The notes beneath the pieces were generated by a model. The model was not told where the DNA came from, did no database searches, and saw only the letters and a program-made list of their open reading frames with translations. The position numbers and the translations under genes were made by a program. From positions 248,001 through 312,000 of the forward strand of contig JASKOT010000005.1 in assembly GCA_032158125.1 (NCBI GenBank): DNA of 64,000 nt, read 5' to 3'. Below, one piece after another: positions 24,901 through 36,049 of this stretch. This DNA is from Papiliotrema nemorosa. Lineage: Eukaryota > Basidiomycota > Tremellomycetes > Tremellales > Rhynchogastremaceae. Position 1 is the first letter of the stretch; each line of letters begins with the position of its first letter.

Positions 24901-26010
24901 TGCCCTCCGATTTTGGCTGATCCCAAAGGGACTTGTGATTGCCCGTCCCAAACTTGTGATAAGCGTGATCGTTTCTCATCACATGTTTCTCAAGCTGGAA
25001 GAAACGCTGAACAGTGAGTTGGGTTCCTCAGATTGGGCAAAGTTGACTTGCCCACATGTCATTGTTGATGTTCTTCTTGTGTTCCGAGTCAACCGCCTTG
25101 ATCTCTCTTTCTGTGCAGTCCTCGTTGAACAAAGGCTCGCTGAAGAATCCTGCGAATCGATCTAATGCTCCTTCAAGCGCATCAGAGGCCACATCAAAGT
25201 AATACACTGTCGATGTCATAGCGGTGTAAGCGTTGGAGTGCCCGTTGTGCGAGGACAAGTATGCTTGATACTCGTTTTCTGAAGGGAACTACAGGATCAG
25301 CGCAACTCTCATAATTGCCGTCTCTGCGCACCTTCTTCGTTCCCATGAATAGCAAATGTTCGCTATGGCGTCAGTCTTGCCATTCAAGCTGAAACATAGC
25401 CGCGTACCAGAAATGAGCGCAACCAGGTAGATCAACGGGGTCGGACAGATGACCTACGCCCACATCCATGCTCGCTGCCGCCTTGTCGGATTTTGGATCG
25501 GAAACCACGATGACCTCGAGCCCATTGCTGAGCGTAAAGTAACGATGTTCCCGATCTTCCGTCGGAGGAAGGATCAGGTTGACCGGACCATTGGCTTTGG
25601 GGATCGGGGGCACGGGGGGAAATGGGGAGGTCATGAGTGGTTTTTCTGGGAGATGGACTGGTGGAAGTGGATTTGTAGTTTCGAATGGACTACCCGATTA
25701 GCCGATGACCAAGCGTGCGTCTGAGCGTCCTTCCGCCCAGGCCAACTCACGTATACGTAGCAAACGACTTGAGCTGGGCGTTTGTCAGTGGAGAAGAGGT
25801 GTTGGCTGTTGCTGTCCCTGCTAATGTAGAGAAGGAAGCAGCGTGTTGAGCTGTAGTGGAAGATGCGGTGGAAGAGGAAGTATGGATAGAGGCCGTAGCT
25901 GTAGATGAAGTTCTGGGTGATTGGAGGGAGGTGGATCGTGCCTGTAAGAGTGCGTTCCTCCCTGTCCTACCGGGGGTCCGGATGAGCCGCAGACGAGCCA
26001 AGGACGACAT
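21948..26010 (-). CDS. STE23: insulysin-type M16 zinc metalloprotease (Ste23/IDE)
   Basis: Thirteen exons: 26010-25751, 25689-25408, 25362-25332, 25288-25052, 25006-24680, 24630-23977, 23939-23844, 23799-23690, 23646-23391, 23343-23223, 23181-22990, 22941-22492 and 22450-21948; 1,172 residues, all phases consistent. The inverted zinc site is HFCEH (H179, E182, H183), split by intron 2. The third ligand is E260 in AVDSEHKKN, 77 residues later as in human IDE. Other family blocks are FPSENEYQAYLSSHNG, ITFPFPDVDHLY, HFVGHEGRGSIL and RTTEQLGYIATGY. The enzyme degrades short peptides inside a closed chamber; yeast Ste23 matures a-factor. The N-terminus is Arg/Ser/Thr-rich without acids (mitochondrial-like). 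The C-terminus is AKL, a PTS1 variant. Intron 4 is GC-AG; intron 6 is only 37 nt. Confidence 0.93.
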
Positions 26011-26184
26011 GGCCGTAGCTGCGAGAGGGGTTCTCTATTGTTCTCGAGGTATAGAGGGTATAGAGGTGAGAGGACGGTTGAAACAATAAGATTCTGGCGG
26101 CAAAAGTGTGTCGTCTTTCCCTGAGTTTCAGCCAATAGTCCTCCCTCTAGTATATCGTCTTATCACTCACTCAGAGTATTTCTT

Positions 26185-27744
26185 ATGGCGGTGGAAGATG
26201 TCGCAGGAGACGAGGAAGATGGTTGGAAACGAGTGAAGAAGCTCGTTCGAAGGAATGACCAGAAAAGAAGGGTCGAAAGGCATTCAACCGCCGATCAAGT
26301 CTCGGTGCAAAGGCATCACCGGGTAACAGAGGGGATCGCAGAGGTCTCTGTACGTGTTCCTATGCAGAATCTCCTTATGCTCATCTCCGAGCATTCTCGC
26401 GACCCTCGTAGTGGTCATCGAGATGCAACGCCCAGCTCGACACCAGGCACTGTAAACTGTTCAAAGGGCTCGACAATCCACATTCCGCCTTTTGCCCTCA
26501 TCTCGCCGAAGGTTAGTATGCGCAGCACAACGTGTGACACTGAAATACTGACATCAGTTTGTATCTCAGCTGAAAACATTCCAAACGGAAGGATGCCTGT
26601 CTCTCAGGCTAGAGACTGACAGGTTAACACTTCGCCAAGTGGAACTTTCCGATCTGCCGAACATCCAAAAGATCAAGACTGAACCCATGGTTCAGAAAAC
26701 CCAGCTGTACGGGCCATTCCACACATGTTTACTCGGCTGAGACGTAGATATGGATCTCCCACCGCCGACGAATGTCGGAATGTCTTTCTCAACAAATACA
26801 TCCGATCTAGGTGAGTCGCTGCTTCGACGCTGCGGTGCCCAAACTTAGAGCTAGCATGCCTCGTGTGAGCGTCATGGGTGGCAGTAAATGCAGAGACGAT
26901 TACATCTTCGCTATCACCCTCAAGGATCCAGCCAGTGTCTCGCTCAAGCCCGCCGCGGGGCTTCGTCTGAGTAGTATGCTCACCTCTTTAGACGGGTACC
27001 TAGGTGCGTTCAGCAGTCAGAACTTCCTTCCGCTAACGGAAGGGAATATCGGAATGTCCTTAGAGACCCGAGGGGCTTCTTCTTCACTTCTACCACAATC
27101 CGGGATCATTTACAGACACCCGACTTTTGCCCAGTGTTCAAAGGGGAAACTTATCGCGAACATGTACTATGAGCTTCATCCTCAAGTATGGGGCCTGGGT
27201 CTGATGTCGGAAGCTTTTGGAGCTGTGCTGCGTTTCGCAATGCAAGACGTAGGCTGCGAGACCGTCATTGTGAGTGGGCGCTCTCCCATGCGCCTCTCCT
27301 GCGTCTTGCTTCTCGTTCGCCCAGGCATTACCTTCAGGGTTGTACGTTGACTTTAGTGTAACCCGACTACGAGCAATGTGGCGTCTATCAAGTCGTGCGA
27401 GAGATACGGCTTGGTGTACTCCCATGCGGATACAAAGAACGACTACCGGAAGCCTCAGGCATTTTATAAGATCTCGAGGAAGACTTGGTGGAGCAAAAAT
27501 AGACCTAACGAGGTGGTCGAGAGCCCCTGGGCTAAGAAGGTCGTTTGTCGATGGTGCGTAGAGGCACGCTTTGTTCAGACTTCCATCAGCAAAGTCTTAA
27601 GCTAACTCTTGCAGGTGCATGAGTTTTCATTTCGATGAACCGGCATTCAAATGCGATGGGTGTAATTGGGCGAGATATTGTACTGTAGAGTGTCGAAGGG
27701 CCGACTGGAAACGGACAGGTGGACATCAGTCCGAATGCAAGTGA
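26185..27744 (+). CDS. GNAT acetyltransferase fused to a C-terminal MYND zinc finger
   Basis: Seven exons: 26185-26511, 26558-26706, 26748-26810, 26855-27003, 27043-27269, 27357-27553 and 27615-27744; 413 residues. The middle carries a RimJ-like GNAT fold. Its strand is SLRLETDRLTLRQVELSD, the acetyl-CoA loop ELHPQVWGLGLMSEAFGAVL, and a late block NPTTSNVASIKSCERYGL. The last ~45 residues form a full MYND finger: CRWC, FKCDGC, YCTVEC and HQSEC. MYND fingers bind proline-rich partner peptides, so the fusion could direct acetylation to specific proteins. The N-terminal ~110 residues are charged and poorly defined; the true start could be later. Intron 4 (39 nt, AAG acceptor) is in frame but its removal restores GYLGNIGMSLE. 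It is divergent from the insulysin gene. Confidence 0.82.
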
Positions 27745-27856
27745 TGCGAGCCGTGAGACATAGAGATACCCTGCAAAACACATGTCCAGAACATATCGTT
27801 ACATTACTCGTTATCGTCTTACTCCTTGTCGCATCTATATGAATACCCCTCCCGGC

Positions 27857-29511
27857 CTACTGCAACCTAGCCACCACATCCCTCAACAACGGAGCCACCT
27901 GTTTCCTCGTCGCCTTTTTATTCTCCTGTTTCCAGACCTTGCCGTATCGCCCATGCTCCTCATTATCCACCTTGATCCTCTTGTGAAGCAAGACCTTGAC
28001 TGGGCTCTCCCAATCCGCCAATACGAGCTCTTTTGAAGCCTCGAATCCGACCACCAAGTCCGCCATGACTTTCTTGGCTTGTTCAGTATCCAATGCGTGT
28101 CCAGATTTCGTCACCAATAACAATTCTCTCTTGTGTTTGCCGCTTTTACTGTTGAAACTCGTCAAAACCCCTTCGATGTCCAGCTCCCTGTCGTCCATGT
28201 ACTTCTCCACCCCGGCCAATAGAGATGTCCATCCGTCCGACTCTTTCTCCAGCCAGGGCTTCAGACCCACAGGTACCGTAGACAATCCAGCTTTGAGAGT
28301 CGGGTATACCGAGGAAGCGGTAGGTAGGACGTATTCCTTGTAGTCGCGAAGAAGCAAGTCGTTCGTAGACAAGGCCCCCACGTCCTGTTTGGCTTCGCTA
28401 AGGGTCGCGAAGATTTCACTAAATCGTGTGGAAGTATGATTATCGTCCGAGAGTCCAGATAAAGCCTGCGCCGGGTCGGGCAAGTTGGAGATGGGATACA
28501 AGAACGCTGCGCTATCCTGGTCTGTCGGTGTACCTTTTCCGCCAGATTTGAGTCCGCCCGTATCGATCAATATAGCGGAAAGAAGCAATGTAGCTACTTC
28601 AGACGGGACGATCGACGCTTTTGGTCCTGCTGGGGCTTTGAGGGTAGCTTCCCATTGTGGTCGAAAATGCTGAGCAACAAGGGAAGAACAGGATCCGATA
28701 GGTAACTTGATTAAACGTAATCCAGCATCTGGATGAGCGTGTTCGTCTTCGTGATGATCTATGATCGCAGTGACGTTTCCAGCTCCAAATTGGGGTAAAA
28801 GTCGGTTATGATCCACCAACGCGAAGTTTGCGCCTAGTTGAGCTAGATTCTGGAGAGAGTTCAGTCCACCTCCTGGGACTTTGTCCGCGTGCAGGAACAC
28901 CGAGGGGTCAAGGGAGTGAGCCATCTTGAACGCGAGGAGGTTTTCGGGTCGGAGGTGCATGAGATTGGAAGGGGTGAGGACTAGTGGGATGGTGCGATCG
29001 GCGAGGAGGGAGGTGGAGAGGTACGAGTAGGCGATGGACGATGCGAGCGAGTCCAAATCTGCTTGTTCAGCTTTGCGGGTGGAGCATTGGGCAAACAAGA
29101 CAGACCTCCTGCCTCATTGCCCATGACGACGGTCCATCCCTTGAGGCTACCGCCTTGAATATCTCCCAGGAAGGCTTCCCGTTGTGACAACAAGAAATCT
29201 CCCAACCTATTCCCTACAGCCGCCCCATTGGCGGATTCTCCATTGGCGATAGTCATCGTATCCAGTCCGGGCAATGTGTTTGTCGCACCGCAAGACAGCT
29301 TCCGATGGGCAGAGGATGACAGTCTCGAGAGTGAAAAGGGTAAACAAGGTCGGGTCGCTCCTCGGAGTGGAGAGAGATAGGCGATAAGTGACACTATGGA
29401 CAGAGAAGCGATAGTGAGAAGGAGGGTGATGCAGCTCAGTCGTATGAGCTTTTTGGATAGAGGGATGAGACGAGAGCTTGGCTTGTTTAGTTGTTTGTAT
29501 CGATGTAACAT
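27857..29511 (-). CDS. PPX1: exopolyphosphatase of the Ppx1 (DHH/DHHA2) family with an N-terminal membrane span
   Basis: Exons are 29511-29106 and 29058-27857; 535 residues. Ppx1 releases phosphate from the ends of polyphosphate chains. The metal-binding motifs are present: GNEAGDLDSLASS near residue 135, FALVDHNRL, the signature AIIDHHEDEH and the SGKGTP/ILIDTGG region. The end, TRKQVAPLLRDVV, matches yeast Ppx1 (TRKQVVPYL). Yeast Ppx1 starts almost directly at the catalytic domain and is soluble. This frame instead opens with about 85 extra residues, including a span at about 25-46 (LSCITLLLTIASLSIVSLIA). A second ATG (residue 86, position 29256) would give a soluble form. The intron donor is GTCTGT. 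Confidence 0.9.
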
Positions 29512-29720
29512 GCAAAAGAGTAGGTATCAATCAATCAACAGACGAAGCGAGGCTGAACGAGCAGCTGAATTTTGGGATGGTCATCATCCCAGCCGTAACA
29601 TTACGTGGTCACCCGTAGCAGCCCAAATCTCTGATCGTTGTGCTCTCAGAGAGCATAGTCACGGTGCGTGCTTGTCTCGAGGTGGTATATGGGATGCATA
29701 TCTTCGCCCCATCGATCTCC

Positions 29721-30317
29721 TTAGCCCGTCAAGAACCTTTCTAAAGTATCGGCATTCAGGATGTCCGCTTTGACAATCTTCCCCACTTGTTTGCCCTGTT
29801 GATGAGCACAGTCCTGGTGTGAGAATAGTCATACCACTCACGTATTTGATTTTGACAATAGTAGGGACGGATTGTACACCAAAAGTTGTTCGAGCGGGAT
29901 GACGATTCGTGGTGGATTTCCACCTTGAATGGTCAGCAATGATCGCCTCAAGCAACGGTGAGCCTACTCTGCGTGAGTCCCCACGTAGACTATCTGGCCA
30001 CCTGCATCTATCAGCGACTGTCTTTCCTCTCAGGTGACACATACGAGGCTTCTTCGCGCCGGTGAACGCGGACGCCACGATTCCCTCGACATCCCGGCAA
30101 TGCTACTGCGTCAGAAACGAGTTTCACTTCCAAGAGGCAAAGGCTCGGGACGAATGATAGCTTACAGGACACCAAAGAGACCCATGCTCCCTGGACGAGT
30201 AAAAGATCAAGAAAGAAGGCTCCGACCCGTTTCCGCCCAGCGAAGAGTCGGGAGGGGGATAACTGTCATCAGCTCCTCAAAGTAGACTGAAACATGCATT
30301 GACTCGGCCAATGGCAT
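29721..30317 (-). CDS. TXNDC17-type thioredoxin-like protein, copy 1
   Basis: Six exons: 30317-30304, 30262-30166, 30102-30045, 30001-29968, 29923-29842 and 29795-29721; 119 residues. The fold blocks are PSFLIFYSSREHGS, the redox motif WCPHC, a strand QIVYVGTHAEW and FGVQSVPTIVKIKY with the cis-proline. TXNDC17/TRP14 proteins reduce small disulfides and nitrosylated cysteines in the cytosol. The intron after WCP cuts the CxxC motif. The first exon codes only four residues plus two bases, with an unusual GTCAAT donor. A paralogue with the same exon plan lies directly upstream (30581-31188). Ends about 210 bases from the start of the polyphosphatase gene, on the same strand. Confidence 0.85.
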
Positions 30318-30580
30318 GATGCTCTGACTGATACTGGTGCACCTAGACAGAAAAGGGACATTTCCGACGTCTCTCTTGATATGGTCGTCAAAGCGCAAGC
30401 GCTATGGGCACGCAATCCGACGATGTACAGGTGGATCGGAGTTGGCCGGCTGATAAGATCAAGATTCTGGACGAGTCCTTCGTAAGCAGAAGAGCAGAGA
30501 AGCGCCAGACACAAGGGCGAGCTGCTTGGAGGCGTCGAAAAGACTGCATCTTCTCATTCTAGTGTCTAGTGAGCGGACGA

Positions 30581-31188
30581 CTACTGGCCATCTGGGTAGA
30601 TGAAGTTCTTGAGCTTCTCTTCGTCTAAGATCTCGTCCTCCACCAACCTTGCCGTCTCCTTTCCCTGCAAAGTCAGCAGACTTCTGAGTCAGGGCGCATG
30701 GCTTCGAGAGAAAGGAGATCGACATAGCTGCAGTACACGCACCTCTTCTAGTCTGAGGATGGTGGGAACGCTGCTGACATTCCAGTCGACTCGAGCTCGA
30801 TTCTCTGGTGTCCTCCATCTACGATCAGCACCGGGCCAAACCATACATATCCACTGACTCTGCTTTGCTGCCTACCCAATAGAACACCGCCTCTGTATCA
30901 TCAGCCGTGATTCTACTAGGGGACCAATAGCTGCACGCACTGGGCTTGTCGTCTCCACCAAAAGCTTCATTCACCGTACTCTCGACAGCTCGACAGTCCT
31001 TCTAGTTAGCGCACCACTGTGTGATTACATACAGGACACCACATTTGCCCATTCTCCACATTCGAGTAGAATACCAGGAAAGTATGTTTGGGTGCTGAAG
31101 GTCCATTCAGCGAGTTCATGACGTGAGGGTAGCTGTTGCTGAGCTGAATTCTTTTGTCCTATTCTTACGGAGTAGGGAAAATGGGCAT
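30581..31188 (-). CDS. TXNDC17-type thioredoxin-like protein, copy 2
   Basis: Six exons: 31188-31169, 31132-31033, 30998-30941, 30892-30859, 30818-30743 and 30664-30581; 123 residues. Key blocks are HTFLVFYSNVENGQ, the redox site WCPDC, AVFYWVGSKAEW, VDWNVSSVPTILRLEE and ETARLVEDEILDEEKL. Exons 3 and 4 have exactly the same lengths (58 and 34 nt) as in copy 1, and the intron again cuts the CxxC motif after CP. This is strong evidence of tandem duplication. Its CPDC motif is the TRP14 form, while copy 1 has CPHC. Introns 1 and 2 are only 36 and 34 nt. The AAG acceptor of intron 2 was chosen because the other AG would break the CxxC spacing. Confidence 0.85.
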
Positions 31189-31638
31189 CTTGAGACTGTC
31201 CAGCTGGAAGAATATAGTGGCCGAGCCGCAAGGTTTCAGATGGGATCAAAGGCTTATTGAAGGATTCAGAGCGCAATTATACAGCACCAGTGTGCGCTGC
31301 GGTCGTTGGTGGAAAGAGTGCTGAATGAGCAATCTTGGTCAGACCATCTGGTGGATCTAGCTGATTCAGCTCTCATGGTCGCAATGGCCTCTCTTCGCCC
31401 ACGGCGCAACGCCTTCACTGAATATGTATCTAGTCTACTGGACAATAAGATTCCCGAAAGAGTGTTTCCTTATGCATGGGCTGTATCGTTGTGATCAAGG
31501 TAGATAGATCACAAGCCGAACGCGAAAACAAACCAAAATCTCATCTCTCCTCGTCACTCCTCTCCCTCTCCCCACCATCATTCACCACACATGGCCTGAA
31601 CGACCGTGATACCAGGTAGACAAGCTATCAAAGGCACC
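31189..31638. other. intergenic, divergent promoter
   Basis: Lies between copy 2 of the thioredoxin-like pair (minus) and the next plus-strand gene. A CT-rich leader occurs at about 31540-31600. A short open frame at 31306-31494 has no support. Confidence 0.5.
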
Positions 31639-33787
31639 ATGCCGCCTTCGACTCCCTCCTCTGCCACCCGAAAATCATCTCGAGCAAAGATGACTCCGGC
31701 TCAATGGCTTTCGAGCGAGGTGACATCTCATCCGGGATCCACTGGGACATCGAATGATGGCAACGCAGAAGCTGGTCCTTCCACCCCTTCGAGACCGTCA
31801 AGAAAACGCGGAGGTCCGACCATTTCAGGTGCGAGAGCCTCTGTGACTGGCACACCTGAGAGCAACGGTCAAGTCCCCAATCGACGTGTCTTACCGGCTC
31901 GAATCAGGCGAGCGGCCGGGGGAGGTCAAGAGGGGATTCGGGACCTAGAAGAGATGATTGTAGACTGGCTAGAACGTTGGGGTACGTTTATCCTCCCCTA
32001 CGTGCTAGTTTATGCTAAGTGGTAGGTGCTCCTTGCGATACACCACCTGATTCATTACCTATCCACCTTACCACCCTCCCTTTGTCCATGGTCCATCCGC
32101 CCGTACAGACCACCTCGACCCTGCCGCCTCAACCTCTCATCACGCTCACTCCGACAAACACGAATCGTCAGCCACCGCCTCCCTCTCCCAGACGGGCTGA
32201 CGAGGTCTTGGATAAGGAACGGATCGAGACTCCCGGATGGGTCGTCATCAAACCTGGAGGGGACGATGAAGAAGCTGCTCGAGAGGAAATGCAGAATAGA
32301 GTGGGGAGGTCTCCCATGAAACGACTCAGAACGCTACATCATGATGAGGTGAGTCTGAAACGCTATACCACCTGCAGAAGAATGCTGACTGTTAGGGAGG
32401 GGAAGATACGTCGGACGCACATTACATGGCACTTCACAAGAAGTTTGAGGTGTTTGAAAGACGTCAACGGATTCGTGAACGGGAAAAGCTACAGTTCGAG
32501 CGATACAAGATGAAGTCAAGGATAGACCTCTTGCGAGGAATGTCAACCATGTCGTGGTCTACAGTCGTCAATACCGTCTTGTCCCGGACTGGGCAACCTT
32601 CCTGGGAGAAAGGGAGGGAGAAAATGAAAGAGGTCGATGTGGATTGGCTGAGGGGGAGGTTGATACATGAGGGCAAAGAGCTCGTCAAGCGATACGACGA
32701 ACTTCTACCAGTGGACCCAAGAAAGTGAGTCGTCTCCTGTAAGCGAATGGAAAGAGCTGATGTCAGGCGTACGGATCGAGCAAACTCTACAGTGACATCC
32801 ACGCCTACACCAGAACGTGTTCTGGAAGATTCACCAGCCAGAAGCCTGTCACCGCCTCCAGTCTTGCCCGCTCGAGTCTCGGCATTGCGCGAGCCCACCA
32901 GTACAAAGAGGAGCAAAGCCAGTCCAGCCAAGGTCGTCTCTCCCAAGAGATCTCACGTGGTACCGGCACCGGAGGTCAAGCGGAATGGGACGATTTCAGA
33001 GTATGACGATCCATCCATCCTTCTTCCTCGTAAACGGAGACGTATAGCCGTGAAACCACTCGGTACGGAGCGACCGGAGGTAGCCAGCAAGGGATTCAAG
33101 GATGATCTTTCCGGATCGCACCGATCGAACGTATCGAAAGTCACCTCGCGCAATGCTATAAGCTCTGCATCGCTGCCCACCGAAGCGACAGGTCTATCGT
33201 TGTCTCATCCCTACGAACAGAATGATGATAGCGCTGTCATCCTTGTCCCCGCATCTTCCCCTGGCACGTCGGATGAAGGCTCGCTGTCGCCTTTGACCAG
33301 TAATGACCCGTATTCCCCCGTGAAAAGCAAGAGAAACCCGCCTATTCCCTCTGACACTACCCAGCAAACCAAGAAGCATCTCTCTAAGCCGACTACCCGG
33401 CGCACATCCCTCGCTCAGCCCGTAGTGGAGACAAGTGGGCGCCCACCGACAGAGCGTACCCGATCCAGCGAACGGCTCGTTAGTTCACTACCATTCGGCA
33501 TGCCTTATCCTTCCACCGTGGAAGTCAAGGAAGATTTCAGTATAACCAATGAGGAAGACTTCTGGGGGATCATCGCGGATCGAGAATCTCGAGCAAATGA
33601 GCTAAGACGAGCGAGCTTGACTCGGAAAGACCCGAAGGGACCGGTGAGAAATGATGGCGAGCATGTCAATGAGACGAACGGTCAAAATGGGCCGAACAAG
33701 GGATTGGGCGGTGTTCTGGATGATGGATTGATGAGCAACGAAGATGTAGCAGATATGAGAGAAGTGGAAGCTGTTGTAGTGTTATAA
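31639..33787 (+). CDS. hypothetical nuclear-type protein with a charged helical core
   Basis: Exons are 31639-31981, 32026-32348, 32396-32724 and 32767-33787; 671 residues. The N-terminus is Ser/Pro/Arg-rich. Exon 3 encodes a charged helical block: YMALHKKFEVFERRQRIRER, then REKLQFERYKMKSRIDLLRG. A Pro/Ser/Lys-rich stretch follows with a basic run (LPRKRRRIAVKP). Near the C-terminus are MPYPSTVEVKEDFSI and EEDFWGIIADRESRANEL, which look conserved. Such helical blocks occur in subunits of chromatin complexes (Ies1- or Sas4-like), but I could not confirm that link. Treat as unassigned; a nuclear location is inferred from the basic run. Confidence 0.7.
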
Positions 33788-34165
33788 GCATGAAGTGCCT
33801 TGCCAAACCTGGTGGCAAACTGCATTTCGTTCTGCATATAGACCAGTGGAGTCAAACCCTCATCCAAGCGGCTTGAGTATTTCTCGGCAGGTTTTGGCAT
33901 CCTATACTGTAATACTCGCTGCCATGTGCGCATCATGCGCTTCGACCACCCTTTCACCCTTTTTGTGACCCTAGAACTGGGAAAATTCGCCTGTACAGGC
34001 TGTTCTCTCTATCTGGTGAATGGATCGACTGCGGACCTCCTTTGACGGCTCCCAGGACAAGGTGGGCCTTCTCTGCTTCTCTCGGATTCAGGCGACCGGC
34101 TTGGTCAGGAATACATGTATTTATATCTCAACCATCAGCTTCTCGCCCTCCTCAAGTTTTTTATC
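33788..34165. other. intergenic
   Basis: About 380 bases between two plus-strand genes. I see no distinct element. Confidence 0.5.
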
Positions 34166-35524
34166 ATGACAGGAATTACTGATCGACAAGAGAATCAAGG
34201 CTGGAGACTCGTGCTTGCAAATGAGGAGCAGAGGCGTACCATGTGGCAGACACGTTACGCTGATACTGATTTGCCCAGAAGAGAGCAAGAGGTGAGATGA
34301 GGAAGCGACAAATGCTCTGTTGACCTACCTCAGAGTTGCGTAACAGTACAAATGAAACTTCAGCAGTGCATGATGGATAACGGCGAGGTCAAAGCCTGGT
34401 GCGTCCAACGGTACCATTCCCCGCCCGCTTTATCGTTGAGTTGGATGATTGATTATTAGGGCTCTCGTTAGTCCTGATGCCATAGCTGTCAGCTACGCTA
34501 CTTCCTTCTCTTTGAACGCTATCAGCAAGTAGGACTCGGGAGTTGCGACCTCGTGTGTCTGTTTGATTTCCGATGTTTTCACCCCACCACAGTTTCGCAG
34601 TGAGCTATGCATTAGATGGCTGGGCTAGAATTGACTGGCAGAGCATTACTCAAAACATTGCCTTATGTCCTTGGCTCAACCGATCAGCTTCCTGAACCGG
34701 GACCACAAGTTGTTCCGATCGATTTGTCACAGGAAGAACGGTCCAAGATTCAGCCCGCTGCTGTGTCAACTCTATACACCGCAATGGAAGAGCCTTTCTA
34801 TCGAGGAATGTCGATTGGTGATGTCCAGCCACCGAGAGATGGATGGAGCATGTCTGAAGCTTTGAACTCTGCTTGGGAAATCGACATGGCCAGCGCACGC
34901 GCTTCACCTCAGGCTAGTCACCTCGCCACCCGCATTGTCAATCGACGACAGCTGGATGACCTTTCTGCTAATTTGAGCGAAAAGCTCAAAGGTAAGCTGA
35001 ATGAGTTCCCCGTTGCCTCAGACGAAGTTCTTGTGGCTGTCGATCCAGCGCAGCTTTCTTTGCTGACAAGATTCCGAGCCCTCTATCATGGGGCTCATCT
35101 GACGTACACCGAGGGACAAAGATACGGAATCTACTTTGAAGACCTCCTCGCTCAAGAATCTCAAGATGACAGCGTTGCGTTGATGCCTTTTGCGCTTATC
35201 GAGGAGCAACCCAAGGCGAATGATGGTAGAAAAGGTTATGATACGCTCATCACTATGATGGGAAATATCTCAAGCGCACACATCTCGAGCTTGTTTCGGG
35301 CTGTTTCAACATATTCTGATACCCTCCACGGCCATCTCTCCGAAAGGATCGTATTCTGGGGCTCATTGGAGCCTTCGGTGGCTGAAGAATGGACCAATCT
35401 AGGCGGCAAACAGGTAGATCGTCGAGTTGCGAGAAATCACTGGCGAGTCGCCGCGACATCCTGGCTCGACGCAAAGAAAAGTGTGAGCCTGCATGATCCC
35501 CAAGCTTGGAGCTTCATGGACTAA
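34166..35524 (+). CDS. hypothetical soluble protein
   Basis: Proposed exons are 34166-34291, 34364-34398, 34460-34528 and 34642-35524; 370 residues. The last exon alone holds an uninterrupted frame of about 300 codons. Its typical blocks are YTAMEEPFYRGMSIGDVQPP, FRALYHGAHLTYTEGQRYG and HLSERIVFWGSLEPSVAEEW. Upstream exons join in phase (…RREQE to CMMDNGEVKAWALVSPDA) but rest on frame logic only. A simpler model starts at ATG 34616. No transmembrane span or signal peptide is evident and I do not recognise a family. Confidence 0.55.
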
Positions 35525-36049
35525 AAGTCTACGAGGATGCGGCGCGCTGGCTGCGGATGTTTGCCGAATGAGACGTTGGGGGCGGTGTGAGTTGCGACAT
35601 GGCGCTTCACGAGACAATCTTGATTAGATACTCGTAGGGTGTCGATGGGTCTCGAATGCACCAGATAGTCGGCAGTGAACCGCAAAGATCATCACCCTGA
35701 CTTGATCAATGAAGCTGGGATCCTCGTCAGAAGCTCACTGAACACTGCGGCGGCACAATATTGAAGCATGATTCAGCAGAAGTTCTCGGATTGACCGAGC
35801 CAGCCAAGTTGCATCACATTCCTTCCATGATTGGCAGCCGAGTGCCAGGAGCAACACCAAGAGTTCGAGGCTACCATTTCCGCTCGACGTTCGCCCAGCT
35901 GACTTTGCACTACCTTGTCACAGTCAGTAGGCTCCTCTGCAAGGAGATGGACCGATCCATAGCTACCACGAAGGGTCCTCTGGTCCTTGGCATTCGTATA
36001 CTTCTTGCGGTAATCCTCTCGCTTGCAGACAGTCCTTCCGATGCGGCGT
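35525..36049. other. intergenic, convergent 3' ends
   Basis: Between the hypothetical plus-strand gene and the minus-strand ER-type gene. A plus-strand frame at 35761-36132 overlaps antisense with the neighbouring gene and has no support. Confidence 0.5.

Noticed and set aside
31306..31494. 62-codon plus-strand frame between the thioredoxin pair and the next gene
   Set aside because: No motif and it overlaps the expected divergent promoter.
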